In this document: in pieces, positions 16,358 through 24,947 of the stretch
How positions within the stretch are numbered: the first letter of the stretch is position 1
Layout: every line of letters begins with the position of its first letter
From: JANLTX01 sp049840835
GTDB lineage: Bacteria; Armatimonadota; Armatimonadia; Armatimonadales; Armatimonadaceae
Length of the DNA: 64,000 bases
Reading direction: 5' to 3'
NCBI GenBank assembly: GCA_049840835.1
Contig: JASGJG010000009.1
Location: forward strand, 62,001 to 126,000
Notes under the pieces: generated by a model
Seen by the model: only the letters and a program-made list of their open reading frames with translations
Database searches by the model: none
What the model was told of the DNA's origin: nothing
Translations under genes and position numbers: made by a program

Positions 16358-17792
16358 ATGGCAGACACACCCTCGGAGCAGCGCCTGCTGACCGAGTTCA
16401 ACCTCACGGATGCCGGAAACGCCGAGCGGCTTATCGCTCGCTATGGGAACGATTTGCGCTATGTGATCGGGCTCGGGTGGCGCGTGTGGGATGGGAAACG
16501 CTGGGCGCCCGACGACCTCACCGTAACCTGCCGAGCACGGGAGACTGTGCGGGCGCTCTACGACGAAGCCTCGGTATTGCTGCAAGAGGCCAACCGGGAG
16601 CTGGACCCTACCTTGCGTCGGCAGTTAGCTAACCGCGCCGAAGAGTGGCTGCGCTATGCCCGGCGCTCCGAGAACACGCGGGCTCTGGCGGCCCTGATAG
16701 AGCAGGCCAGGACCTTCCCGGCTATCAATGTCCCCGCCTCCGACTTCCAGCTAAAGCCCTGGTGTGTCGGATTTCAAAACGGTGTGTGGGATAGGGGAGT
16801 CTGGCGCACCCACCAGCGTAGTGACTATATCGAGCACTTACTGCCTGTGGACTACGATTCGGGAGCGGACAGGAAGGACTGGCAGGCATTGCTGGCGCGC
16901 ATGACTGGCGGCGATACCGACCTGGCCCGCACACTGCAAGAGCTCGCCGGGTACGCCTTCTCTGGTGCCAGCTCCCTGCGCCTTTTACCCTGGCTCTATG
17001 GCCCGAAAGGCACCGGCAAGTCCACGTTCTGCGAACTACTACAGACCGCACTGGGCCTGGCGGGGAAGACATTAAGATGCATCGCTGCTGAGTGGCGATA
17101 GAGACACCGAGCGCTTAGGCGCTGCCGTGCGAGGTATGCGTGCTGTGTTTCTAGCCGAAGCGGGCCGCAAGCGCATAGACGCCGAGCTACTCAAGATGCT
17201 GGCAGGCTCGGATAGAATTCCGGGCCGCGAGCTATACGGCAGAGAAACCTTCTCCGTGATGCCGAGCTGGGTTGTGGTCTCTGTCTCCAACGATCCGCCG
17301 AACGTGAATGCCTACGATGATGCCCTACGCGATAGAGTCCTCGCCCTGCCGTTCACCCATCCTCTGGAGCTGGGCGGCAAGCTGGCCTTCACCGGAGGCA
17401 AGCGCCTGGAGGAGCTGCGCCGCGATGCGAAGAGTGCCCTGCTGCGCGGATTTGTGGCATGGGCAGTAGAGGGTCTGGGGCGGGTGTATCGGGCGCAGGA
17501 GATTCACCGGGCCGCCGTGGTGGAGCATCACACCCGTCAGTTCTGGCAAGACCTCGATCCCCTCACCCCGTTCTGGGAGCAGCTAGACAATGGTGAAACC
17601 CGCTTAGAGAAAGGCATCTTAGCCGGAGAGCTAAGAACTAGCTACCTGAACTGGTGCCAGTCCGAAGGCATTCACAAGCCATTGCTCAATCAGGCATGGG
17701 GCAACGCCTGTCGCACCTATGGCCTAGAGAAAGTACGCATTCCCAGCGGCCCTGATAAGGAAAAGAGCTGTGGAAGTTCAGTGAACGAGTGA
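16358..17792 (+). pseudogene. D5/P4-type phage or plasmid primase-helicase, frameshifted
   Basis: Two frames make one protein of about 477 aa. The first (16358 to about 17072) has the D5_N-like helical domain and Walker A GPKGTGKST (215-223). The second (from about 17075, open as DASLLSGDRDTERLG) continues with the SF3 helicase: VFLAEAGRKRIDAELLKMLAG (Walker B region) and WVVVSVSNDPP (sensor 1), ending in a D5-type winged-helix tail. The shift lies at ACATTAAGATGC (17071-17080); removing one A restores the frame. Such proteins unwind and prime phage, plasmid or satellite origins. A remnant of an integrated element, unless the indel is a sequencing error. Confidence 0.8.
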
Positions 17793-17883
17793 ACGACATA
17801 GAGCTATTTTCAAGCTCTTTCTCCCAAGCTACTCCTTTAGAGAGTTTTTCTGAAAAGGGGGGTATGTCGTTCACTCGTTCACT
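17780..17883. repeat. 20-bp perfect inverted repeat with iteron-like arms
   Basis: Arms 17780-17799 and 17864-17883 are exact reverse complements. Each arm holds two tandem copies of GTGAACGA or its complement. The 64-bp loop carries its own hairpin (AGAGCT-N7-AGCTCT at about 17800). The left arm encodes the last residues of the primase and the right arm the first residues of a 25-codon frame. Candidate replication-initiator binding site or origin. Confidence 0.7.
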
Positions 17884-17941
17884 AACTTATATTCCACCAC
17901 ATCCGGTTGTGGAAGTAGAGTACGAGGAGGTGCAGCTATGA
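17864..17941 (+). CDS. 25-codon ORF coupled to the TubC-like gene
   Basis: ATG (17864) after an AAAAGGGGGG tract, 25 sense codons, and a TGA that overlaps the next gene's ATG (ATGA). Its first six codons are the inverted-repeat arm. It may be a leader peptide or translational coupler, or the end of a once larger gene. Coding status is uncertain. Confidence 0.35.
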   Translation: MSFTRSLTYIPPHPVVEVEYEEVQL

Positions 17942-18468
17942 CCCCCAGTGCCTACCTCGATTCACTGAACGCGCGAGGTGTGGAACTAATAGCGGATAGC
18001 ACCGCACCCTCCGGTGTCACTGTCCGCGCTCCACGCGGCATGCTTACCCCAAAGCTTGCCGAGCGAATCAAGAGCGCCCTGCCCCGAATCCTGCCGCTCT
18101 TAAAGAAAGAAGTGCCCGTGAAGGCGCTTCCTGTAGAGCCTCCAGGGCAGACGCTCTCTCCCTATGAGGAGCTGGTGAAACTGGGCACGGAGGTAGACGC
18201 CCTGATTACACCCATGGAAGACGCCTACCGGGTGCTCAAGATGGTCCGCATGATCGGAGAGCACGGCACCGACCTGCCCCGCATCGGTCCGTGGGTCAAG
18301 TCGCCCTATCTCACCGTGCCCTATCCCACAGGCTGGTTCGAGTGCATTCTGACCTACATAGAGCGCTACGAGAAAAACTACGGCCCCTACTGGTGGCGCG
18401 ATGAACCCAAAGGCGTAGCGCTGCTGGAAGACCTGCGCCAGTTCACCCAGTGGTACTGGGTGAAGTAG
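17938..18468 (+). CDS. TubC N-terminal docking-domain-like protein
   Basis: 176 aa. Residues 1-57 match the TubC docking fold pattern (AYLDSLNARGVELIAD, VRAPRGMLTPKLAERIKSAL, ILPLLKK). That fold is known from NRPS/PKS docking and is also seen as a stand-alone module beside replication genes. The C-terminal half (KLGTEVDALITPMEDAYR ... GVALLEDLRQF) resembles the protein encoded at 19314. No synthase is nearby, so a protein-protein role in the mobile module is more likely. Good RBS (GAGGAGGTG). Confidence 0.6.
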   Translation: MTPSAYLDSLNARGVELIADSTAPSGVTVRAPRGMLTPKLAERIKSALPRILPLLKKEVPVKALPVEPPGQTLSPYEELVKLGTEVDALITPMEDAYRVLKMVRMIGEHGTDLPRIGPWVKSPYLTVPYPTGWFECILTYIERYEKNYGPYWWRDEPKGVALLEDLRQFTQWYWVK

Positions 18469-18470
18469 GC

Positions 18471-18591
18471 TACCTCTCTCACCTCTCCCCCCTGTCTCGT
18501 ACCTCGCCGACCCCCTCCCCTGAAGAGGGAGGGGGAAGCCTGCAAGCTCTCTAAAGCCCCTCTCCTTTAGGAGAGGGGTGGGGGAGAGGTA
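18471..18591. repeat. Family B palindromic element between convergent genes
   Basis: Outer arms TACCTCTC (18471-18478) and GAGAGGTA (18584-18591), plus two internal hairpins (CCCCCTCCCC/GGGAGGGGG near 18510-18535 and CCCCTCTCC/GGAGAGGGG near 18557-18578). It fills almost the whole gap between the TubC-like and isochorismatase genes and may act as a bidirectional terminator. Confidence 0.7.
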
Positions 18592-18594
18592 GGC

Positions 18595-19163
18595 TTATCC
18601 GGCCTGAGAGAAGTTAACTTCCTCGGCGGTGGCTGTGCCATTGGTGCGGCCCGGATAGCTCACCCAGGTCATGCCGATATTGAGCTCCTTGATGATATTG
18701 GCTGCCTCTATGACCGAGCCATCCTCGAACTCCATCGTGCCCGTGGTATGGGCATCCTTCACCAGAGTCAGGTCATAGCCGCGCTCCAGGGCGCCGTAGG
18801 CCGTGGCACGGATGCACCAGTTGGTAGCCGCCCCTGCCAGAATCACATGCGTGGCGCCCAGCTTAGCCAGCTCCGCTTCTAGCTCGGTTTGCTCAAACGA
18901 CGAATTGAAGCCCTTATAGATTCGCACCTCACCATCGGCGGGCATCAGCTCCGGTGCCCACTGCCACTCCGGACTGTCGCGGATTAGCTCACCATCCTCA
19001 TGCTGCACCCAGATCACCGGAACGCCCTCGGCACGGGCACGCTCCACCACCCGCGCTACGTTGTTGACGATGCGGTCTGCATCCCACGCCTCTTTCACCA
19101 CGCCCGAACTGGTACATCCACAACCAGCAGGGCAGCCTTATTTCCTTCACGCACCGTTGCCAT
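18595..19163 (-). pseudogene. Isochorismatase-family cysteine hydrolase, frameshifted N-terminus
   Basis: The long frame from 19101 (168 aa) holds two of three catalytic residues: Lys in RIYKGFNSSF and Cys in GAATNWCIRA. The first catalytic Asp (LLVVDV) is encoded in a different frame by an ATG at 19163 with a strong GGAGG site. That frame stops after 22 codons; one missing base at about 19103-19114 separates it from GVVKEAWD. The joined protein is a normal 190-aa cysteine hydrolase acting on amides or vinyl ethers (nicotinamidase-, isochorismatase- or biuret-hydrolase-like). As written, the sequence would not give an active enzyme. Confidence 0.8.
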
Positions 19164-19177
19164 CTCTATCGCCTCCA

Positions 19178-19206
19178 GATATGAAACTTAAGTTTGGTTT
19201 TTGCAA
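19178..19206 (-). promoter_or_regulatory. Promoter with palindromic operator for the cysteine hydrolase
   Basis: On the minus strand TTGCAA (19201-19206), 17 bp, CATATC (19178-19183). The 12-bp perfect palindrome AAACTTAAGTTT (19184-19195) occupies the spacer, an ideal place for a repressor. Confidence 0.5.
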
Positions 19207-19313
19207 ACAGAGTATACCTTGCTTCCTACCTAGTAAAAAAATGGGGAACGGGACCCGCAGCCGAAAGCATAAAAAGTAACAGGTCGAACGAATGGACTAG
19301 AGGTTAACACAAT

Positions 19314-19781
19314 ATGCCAGCGGCAGGATTGCTATTCGCGCTAGAGCCAGACATCTCCGCTCCCCACAGAGCGGGCGGTCGCCGCGCACGAAAGGCGTTT
19401 GCCCGCAATACGATCATGACGCCAGGGGGGAGTCGGGCTATCCGGCTCCCTCTTCCTCTTTCTGAGCCCATCGAGCAGCCCGCACTGATCTGGCTGGGCG
19501 CGGAGGTAGATGCCGAGCTAGACCGCGTGGAAGAGGCCCATCGTGATGCCGAGCACTGGCGCCTGTGGCGGGAGCTTTCCCTGCTACTGGATGCCCTGCC
19601 TACGATTAGCTGGCAGATGCGCCAGGGGGTATTCGTCTCCGATGTCGCCCGGTGGGTCCACCTGGCCATGGCGAGAGGCCAGGCGCAGCAGCGGCTACTC
19701 GATGTCTTCTGGGTGCGCTCCCCGGCAGGCCGGGCGCTCCTGGAAGACTTCGCCGCACTCCGAGCCTATCTCCAGGTCTAG
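19314..19781 (+). CDS. Accessory protein related to the C-terminal half of the TubC-like protein
   Basis: 155 aa, family not recognised. WLGAEVDAELDRVEEAHRDA aligns with KLGTEVDALITPMEDAYR in the 17938 protein, and AGRALLEDFAALRAYL with GVALLEDLRQFTQWY, so the two share a domain. The TubC-like N-terminus is absent; residues 1-50 are basic and low-complexity, and the real start may be the ATG encoding MTPGGSRAIR (19416). It probably belongs to the same accessory module, separated by the hydrolase gene. Confidence 0.5.
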   Translation: MPAAGLLFALEPDISAPHRAGGRRARKAFARNTIMTPGGSRAIRLPLPLSEPIEQPALIWLGAEVDAELDRVEEAHRDAEHWRLWRELSLLLDALPTISWQMRQGVFVSDVARWVHLAMARGQAQQRLLDVFWVRSPAGRALLEDFAALRAYLQV

Positions 19782-19791
19782 CAGGTCCGAC

Positions 19792-20564
19792 TCAGTCGAA
19801 TAGCTCCACGGCATCGCCCTGGTGGATTATTCCTTCCACCAGTACCGCGCCATAGACTCCTGCTTTGTTCTCATGGCCCTGCGCCACCTGCCTCAGAATA
19901 GCGGGGTCGGACACCCCTGTATCCGGGTCGAAGGTAATCATGGCGCACCGGGAATCGCGCTTGAGTACCGCCACCACCGCCGTAGACCCGATACGCACTC
20001 GGCGCCCCACCCAGGTGTCCTCCTCGAAACCGCCCTGGGGGAGCAGGTCCAGATACACATTTGCCCGGAAGCAGCGCGGGTCAACAGGATTGCCCAGCTC
20101 CTCCGAAGCTGCTGCACACTCTGTAGGGAGATCAGAGACACCGGGCTGCAATCTGTCAGTGCCCGGTGGGACCGCGTGAGGGTCAGAGGATTCGTGTCAC
20201 AGAGCTGTTGGGCCAGCGCCGGATCGTCTATCGCGAAAATCTCACCACCGGGTGTCTCCACATCCACGATTAAATCGGCAATATCGGCATACACCGAGGT
20301 CGCGCCTGACTTCTCCGCCTCAGTCACATTCAGCGGCAAGTGGGCCAGCTCCGGGTAACGGAAGCGGGGGCGGTAGCGCAGCATGTCCTGTAGCTGTCGC
20401 GCCGTCTGCCAGGGAAACCCCTTCGACCGCGCCTCGCTCCGGAACGCAAAGAGCCTGTCGCCATAGACCCCCCCGAACCCCACGAACGCCTGGTTCAGCG
20501 CCTCCCCGCGCATACTCTTGACCGGATAGCGCCAGAGACTGGCTACATGCCCTACAATGCTCAT
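19792..20564 (-). pseudogene. MOSC-domain protein (YcbX-like), frameshifted
   Basis: The N-terminal beta-barrel MOSC_N segment is clear (LWRYPVKSMRGEAL; GDRLFAFRSEA), and the frame runs well to VSLISLQSVQQL near 20108. The MOSC core then continues in another frame open to 19792 (SEELGNPVDPRCFRANVYLD; RDSRCAMITFDPDTGV with the conserved Cys). One base is missing at about 20101-20108. MOSC proteins bind molybdenum cofactor and, as YcbX/mARC types, reduce N-hydroxylated compounds. The ATG follows a TACAAT box by 7 bases. Confidence 0.82.
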
Positions 20565-20585
20565 GGCGAGTATTGTAACGCCGAA

Positions 20586-20613
20586 AACAGGATGGAAGAG
20601 ATTCCATCCTGTT
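20586..20613 (-). terminator. Rho-independent terminator of the 89-aa gene
   Basis: A perfect 12-bp stem (20586-20597 with 20602-20613) and a 4-base loop. On the minus strand it is followed by TTTTCGG, 16 bases after the stop at 20629. Confidence 0.8.
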
Positions 20614-20628
20614 ATGGTGCCGCTGAAT

Positions 20629-20898
20629 CTAGGAACTGTTCTCCCAAGCCTCTAGCTGCTTGTTATACTCATCAGTAAGATGCTCCAAGCCTGCACCTTC
20701 CCATTCATCAATAGAGCCATACCAGATATTTCCCAACTTTTCATTGCGAATATCTAGTGGTTGTAGGTTGCCAATACGGATTGCCTCAGCGATTTGCGCC
20801 GCTTCGTTCGCATCAAGGTATGTCTCTACTCTTAATGCATAACGCTTGATTGTTGTGCCAAAAGATATGGCTTTGCTGTCTACTACGTTTATTCTCAT
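20629..20898 (-). CDS. Small protein, unknown function
   Basis: 89 aa, soluble, mixed alpha/beta, acidic (MRINVVDSKAISFGTT start; EAAQIAEAIRIGNL; YGSIDEWEGAGLEHL). Good GGAGAAG site before the ATG, and its own terminator. No family recognised. Its codon use is more AT-rich than neighbouring genes, consistent with transfer. Confidence 0.6.
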   Translation of the reverse strand: MRINVVDSKAISFGTTIKRYALRVETYLDANEAAQIAEAIRIGNLQPLDIRNEKLGNIWYGSIDEWEGAGLEHLTDEYNKQLEAWENSS

Positions 20899-21142
20899 TA
20901 GCTTCTTCTCCGAAGTCTGATCTGTTATTCGCTTCAGACTTACAAGATTAGGCTATCACAAAATAATGCCTATTGGAGAAAATCAGCAAAAGTATGTGTA
21001 ATGTGACTACATATTTTCTTCATGAGCGCTACCTTGGTGAATACCCTAAGGGTGCAGGGAATAAATACCTTCCTTTCCCTGGAAATGTATTAGTGATATC
21101 TATGCATCTTATAGACTTTTGTGGTGTCTGATGGGAAACGCT

Positions 21143-21418
21143 ATGACTACGAAAAAGCCCTTTGTTCTAATTCTTGCCGCTGTTACTCTCCTCTGGACTC
21201 TGGGCGAGGGTATCTACTACCTCCGGAGCAATTTCCGCCCGCAGAACACCTACTACCGGGAGTCCATGCCCGCGCTGGAGCGGGGTATGGTCTATGCCAC
21301 GAAAGAGAGCGGTCAATATCACACCGCAAACTGCCGCTTCGCCTATGGAGGCGTTCCCATGAAGCAGAAGCAGGCGGAGCGAGCTGGGCTGCAAGCCTGC
21401 CTGAAATGCGGCGGGTAG
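21143..21418 (+). CDS. Membrane-anchored small protein with a His/Cys metal-site motif
   Basis: About 91 aa from the ATG at 21143; an ATG at 21131 is also possible. One TM helix (VLILAAVTLLWTLGEGIYYL) is followed by an external tail, YHTANCRFAYGG...KQKQAERAGLQACLKCGG. The order His-x3-Cys ... A-x4-G-x2-Ala-Cys-x2-Cys resembles the small zinc ribbon found at nuclease C-termini and in Ada-type metal sites. Likely a zinc-binding periplasmic domain; function unknown. Confidence 0.6.
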   Translation: MTTKKPFVLILAAVTLLWTLGEGIYYLRSNFRPQNTYYRESMPALERGMVYATKESGQYHTANCRFAYGGVPMKQKQAERAGLQACLKCGG

Positions 21419-21472
21419 CGCTGCAGCATAGCCCTTTACAGAATAAGTAGGGCCGCCGATGATTTGGGGCGT

Positions 21473-21904
21473 ATGCGAACCCTTTTCCTGATACCTCTAC
21501 TCGCACTGGTGGGAGCTGGCTGTGGCGGAGGCAGTACGCAGGACCGCTCCTACCCCTTAGACGGCGCCTTCCGACAGACCCGAGTGGGGGGCTCCGCCTG
21601 CCCCGGCAGCGCCAACGATAGCCTCGGCAACACTGTGGGGTGTGGCAGTGACTACCGTATTACCTTCAATGCCAGTGCAGGCACCTACCGGTACTACGAT
21701 GCGGGAACCGATACGACTCTGTACCAGGGCACCTACTACGTGCTCGGCGCCACCCTATACCTGGTCATAAACGAAGGCGGAGGAAGCACCCGGACCGTGC
21801 CACAGCCGCTGCGCTACTCTGAGCCGGAGCTAACTCTGCTCAGTAAGAAAGCCGACTCCAGCCAGCTAGACATCGCCTTCGCCCGATTGTCTGGCTCGCT
21901 ATAG
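21473..21904 (+). CDS. Lipoprotein, unknown function
   Basis: 143 aa with a signal peptide and lipobox LVGAGC. The mature part is Gly/Ser/Tyr-rich and beta-strand-like, with a motif (SAGTYRYYDAGTDTTLYQGTY) recalling lipocalin-type domains that measure deviation from a template. A TTG start 9 bases upstream is possible. No family assigned. Confidence 0.65.
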   Translation: MRTLFLIPLLALVGAGCGGGSTQDRSYPLDGAFRQTRVGGSACPGSANDSLGNTVGCGSDYRITFNASAGTYRYYDAGTDTTLYQGTYYVLGATLYLVINEGGGSTRTVPQPLRYSEPELTLLSKKADSSQLDIAFARLSGSL

Positions 21905-21926
21905 CCAATAGAGGCTGATTTTCCGG

Positions 21927-21932
21927 TATGCT
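21927..21932 (+). promoter_or_regulatory. -10 box TATGCT for leaderless start at 21939
   Basis: TATGCT, six bases (GGTGGC), then ATG. No Shine-Dalgarno sequence. Confidence 0.45.
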
Positions 21933-21938
21933 GGTGGC

Positions 21939-23456
21939 ATGCAAGACAGAGAGGTCCTGATTGTCGGCGCCGGACCGACCGGCCTGGTACTGGCGCTGTG
22001 GCTCACCAAGCTAGGAGTGACCGTGCGCGTGCTGGACAAAGCGACCGGCCCCGGCACCACATCGCGAGCGCTCGCCGTGCAAGCGCGGACACTGGAGCTG
22101 TATCGCCAGCTTGACCTCACCGACGCTTTACTGACTGAGGGGCATCGGGTTCCGGCAGCCAACTTCTGGGTAGAGGGGAGCCGCAGAGCCCATATAGAGC
22201 TGGGCGCACTGGGTGAGGGGCTGACACCTTATCCCTATGTCTTCATCTATCCGCAAGACAAGCATGAGCGGCTACTGATAGAGCGCCTGGAAGCTGTGGG
22301 TGTCACGGTGGAGCGGCAGACCGAACTTACCGAGTTCACGGACCATGGCGACCATATCAGCGCACGCTTCCGTAGAGCCGATGGTTCGGAAGAGAGCTGC
22401 CAGGCCCGCTACATCGTCGGGTGCGATGGTGCGCGCTCGGTGGTGCGGCATGCTATCGGTGCGGAGTTTCCGGGCGGCACCTATCGGCAGATGTTCTATG
22501 TGGCCGACATAGAGGGGAGCGGCCCCATGTTCAACGGCGAGCTGCACATCGACCTGGATGAGGCGGATTTCGTGGTGTTGTTCCCGCTGGATATGGGGCG
22601 TTGTGCCCGGCTCATCGGTGTCGTGAAAGACGACCGGGACGACGATAGCCTCCCGCTGCGCTTCGAGGACATCTCCGATAAAGCCATCCGTAACCTGAAT
22701 CTCCAGATAGACAAAGTGAACTGGTTCTCCACCTACCGGGTTCACCATCGAGTCGCCGATAAATTTCGGCAGGGCTCTGCCTTCCTGGCGGGCGATGCAG
22801 GCCACATTCACAGTCCGGCGGGTGGCCAGGGCATGAACACCGGTATCGGAGATGCCATCAACCTCGCCTGGAAGCTCGCCGCCGTGCTAAAGGGCAAAGC
22901 AGACGATAGCCTGCTCGATACCTACGAGGCCGAGCGCATCGCCTTCGCTCGAAAGCTTGTAGAGACAACCGACCAGGTCTTTACCTTTGTGACTGCAGAG
23001 GGTAGGGTGGCCGACATCGTCCGCACCCGTATCGCGCCTCTGGTCTTTCCTCTCGCCACACGAATCCATGCCGCGCGGGAGTTTCTATTCCGCACTGTCT
23101 CGCAGACCATGATCACCTACCAGGGCAGCACCCTGAGCGAGGGCAAGGCGGGGGATATCCACGGCGGCGACCGCCTGCCCTGGGTGCCGGTGAACGGCAT
23201 AGACAACTTCGATAGCCTCGCTGAGCCCACCTGGCAAGTCCATGTCTACGGCACGGCCAGCCTCGAGCTCACCCAATGGTGCACTACGCATAGCCTCCCA
23301 CTCCACCAATTCGCCTGGTCCTCGGAGTACGAGGCCGCCGGACTGGCTCACAATGCCGCCTATCTACTGCGCCCCGATACCTACATCGCCCTGGCCGACC
23401 CCACCGGCAGCCCTACTGCATTGGAGCGCTACCGAACCGACCACCACCTGCAGTAG
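21939..23456 (+). CDS. FAD-dependent aromatic monooxygenase (PheA/TfdB type)
   Basis: 505 aa of the class A flavoprotein hydroxylase family. The Rossmann motif VGAGPTGL opens the protein, the mid-protein DG motif reads VGCDGARSVVR, and LAGDAGHIHSPAGGQGMNTG is the second FAD-binding motif. A short thioredoxin-like C-terminal domain follows, as in phenol hydroxylases. It would hydroxylate a phenolic or polyketide ring with NAD(P)H and O2. It stands alone with no catabolic operon. Predicted leaderless. Confidence 0.9.
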   Translation: MQDREVLIVGAGPTGLVLALWLTKLGVTVRVLDKATGPGTTSRALAVQARTLELYRQLDLTDALLTEGHRVPAANFWVEGSRRAHIELGALGEGLTPYPYVFIYPQDKHERLLIERLEAVGVTVERQTELTEFTDHGDHISARFRRADGSEESCQARYIVGCDGARSVVRHAIGAEFPGGTYRQMFYVADIEGSGPMFNGELHIDLDEADFVVLFPLDMGRCARLIGVVKDDRDDDSLPLRFEDISDKAIRNLNLQIDKVNWFSTYRVHHRVADKFRQGSAFLAGDAGHIHSPAGGQGMNTGIGDAINLAWKLAAVLKGKADDSLLDTYEAERIAFARKLVETTDQVFTFVTAEGRVADIVRTRIAPLVFPLATRIHAAREFLFRTVSQTMITYQGSTLSEGKAGDIHGGDRLPWVPVNGIDNFDSLAEPTWQVHVYGTASLELTQWCTTHSLPLHQFAWSSEYEAAGLAHNAAYLLRPDTYIALADPTGSPTALERYRTDHHLQ

Positions 23457-23463
23457 CTACCCC

Positions 23464-23492
23464 TTGCAGGCTATCTGTGCCTGTGATATTAT
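23464..23492 (+). promoter_or_regulatory. tRNA-Glu promoter
   Basis: TTGCAG (23464-23469), 17 bp, TATTAT (23487-23492), 19 bases before the mature 5' end. Confidence 0.8.
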
Positions 23493-23511
23493 GACCCTTG
23501 TCCGCGCGAAC

Positions 23512-23585
23512 GGCCCGTTCGTCTAGTGGTCCAGGATGCCTGGTTCTCAGCCAGGAGATCAGGGGTTCGAATCCCCTACGGGCTA
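23512..23585 (+). tRNA. tRNA-Glu (anticodon CTC)
   Basis: 74 nt fold as a cloverleaf: acceptor 23512-23518 with 23578-23584 (first pair G-U), D-arm GTCTAGTGGTCCAGGA, anticodon stem CCTGG/CCAGG around the TTCTCAG loop (CTC reads GAG), and T-arm AGGGG-TTCGAAT-CCCCT. CCA is not encoded. It is flanked by its own promoter and terminator. Confidence 0.93.
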
Positions 23586-23590
23586 TCTCT

Positions 23591-23625
23591 CCCTCGAAAG
23601 AATGTACCTCTTTCGAGGGTTTTTC
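23591..23625 (+). terminator. Terminator of tRNA-Glu
   Basis: A 10-bp stem CCCTCGAAAG/CTTTCGAGGG (23591-23600, 23610-23619) followed by TTTTTCGTTTTTT. Confidence 0.92.
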
Positions 23626-23728
23626 GTTTTTTGGATTAAAGACAGCCTGGTTCGCGAATTTCTGGAGCGCTCAAAAGCGGGAGCCTCTTTGAGACGTGAT
23701 GGTCATGGTGCGTACCGGGCCTCTTGAA

Positions 23729-24937
23729 TTAAAGTCTGGAGAGTGTTACCAGCTCGTAACGCTCACGGAGTCTATCGATGAGTGTAGGGAGCGCCTCGGC
23801 AGTATGATGTCCCATGCCATTGATGTGCATCACAACGATGCCTCCAGCTCTTGCCTGCATCAGGGACTCTTTCAAGATCACTGGAGCGGTTTGATCGGGA
23901 GAAGGGTCTGCCGTCTCAATGCTCCAGTGGACGGTTTTGAAGCCGCAGTGAGCTACAGTTGCGACAGTAGTATCGTCGTACTCGCCGAAGGGAGGGCGGT
24001 AGAAGGGAGCCATTTGCCTGCTGGTAAGCCGATAGAACACAGCCTCCGTGCGTTGTAGTTCCGCCTCCAGAACCGGGCCAGAGACAGAGCAGGGGTGAAC
24101 ATGCAGGTAGGTGTGATTCCCGAACTCCAGCAGTGGACTGGCGGCAAGTTCCTGCGTTTCACGCGGAAAACGCTCCATCCAGTAACCTCCCAGAAAGATG
24201 GTTGCCGGGGCCTTCTTTTGCTGGAGAATCTGGAAGATTTTCCGATCGAAACTGCGTGGGCTGGTTTTCCAGCAGGCATCGAAGGTCAGCGCGACTCTGG
24301 GCCTGCTGCCAGCGCGAGGATGAGAGTGCCAGACCTCCGGCTCTATCGGCGCTCGCTCCGGCGCCGGGTGCTCCTTGTTCATCCAGTCCAGCCGGGTATA
24401 AGGCTCCTGCGGGTCCTCTTCGGGCCGTAGCTCGTTTACTGCCTCAAAGGGTTTTTTCGGCAGATAGTACCGAGAAGGCTGTGGTGCCTCGGAACGCTCC
24501 CGCTCCAGTCGCCAGCCGCCGCGCTCCAGTTTGACCTCTACATAGAACCTGCCCTGGGGGGAGTCTACGGTAAGGTATCCCTGATTATCGACCACAGAGG
24601 CAGAGAGGGGTTCGCTGCCGTCTCCGTGAAACGCCCCTGTGCTACGCCGCGAGAGCCAGCGCTGCCCCGACCCACCCGCGCTTCTCTCTTGCCAGTAGGA
24701 GCGCCAGCAAGCCTGCGGAGTTTCGTCGCCCTGGAGCATCAGCGGCTCCTCCGGCTCCTGGCTCCAGGGAGTAGGTAAGGGGGCCGGAGTCTCTAGTGGC
24801 AGCTCTATGGGGCGCAGAGTCGCTGTGGGGGCAGGGCGATTGTGGGTGATAACCGGACGAAGCCCGAGTAGCACGACTCCTCCCAGCGCTGCCCCAAAGC
24901 AAACGCCGATCACTGTTTTCCAGACCAAGGAAGGCAT
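23729..24937 (-). CDS. Polysaccharide deacetylase-like protein (CE4), membrane-anchored
   Basis: About 402 aa from the ATG at 24937; an ATG at 24988 overlaps the preceding kinase gene. An N-terminal TM helix (SLVWKTVIGVCFGAALGG) is followed by a Pro-rich stalk, an NTF2-like stretch and a NodB domain: TFDACWKTSP (motif 1), GNHTYLHVH (motif 2, metal histidines), RPPFGEYDD (motif 3) and HINGMGHH (motif 5). CE4 enzymes deacetylate peptidoglycan or chitin-like polymers. Motif 1 normally reads TFDDG; here the second Asp, a metal ligand, is Ala, so activity may be altered. Last gene of the kinase operon. Confidence 0.82.
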   Translation of the reverse strand: MPSLVWKTVIGVCFGAALGGVVLLGLRPVITHNRPAPTATLRPIELPLETPAPLPTPWSQEPEEPLMLQGDETPQACWRSYWQERSAGGSGQRWLSRRSTGAFHGDGSEPLSASVVDNQGYLTVDSPQGRFYVEVKLERGGWRLERERSEAPQPSRYYLPKKPFEAVNELRPEEDPQEPYTRLDWMNKEHPAPERAPIEPEVWHSHPRAGSRPRVALTFDACWKTSPRSFDRKIFQILQQKKAPATIFLGGYWMERFPRETQELAASPLLEFGNHTYLHVHPCSVSGPVLEAELQRTEAVFYRLTSRQMAPFYRPPFGEYDDTTVATVAHCGFKTVHWSIETADPSPDQTAPVILKESLMQARAGGIVVMHINGMGHHTAEALPTLIDRLRERYELVTLSRL

Positions 24938-24947
24938 GGAGTCCAAC

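Noticed and set aside
16162..16632. 156-aa frame overlapping the primase start
   Set aside because: Begins within the operator palindrome, has no ribosome-binding site, and its second half is a shifted reading of the primase.
18471..18591. CRISPR-like repeat
   Set aside because: The repeated blocks are palindromic arms of one element, not regularly spaced direct repeats with unique spacers.
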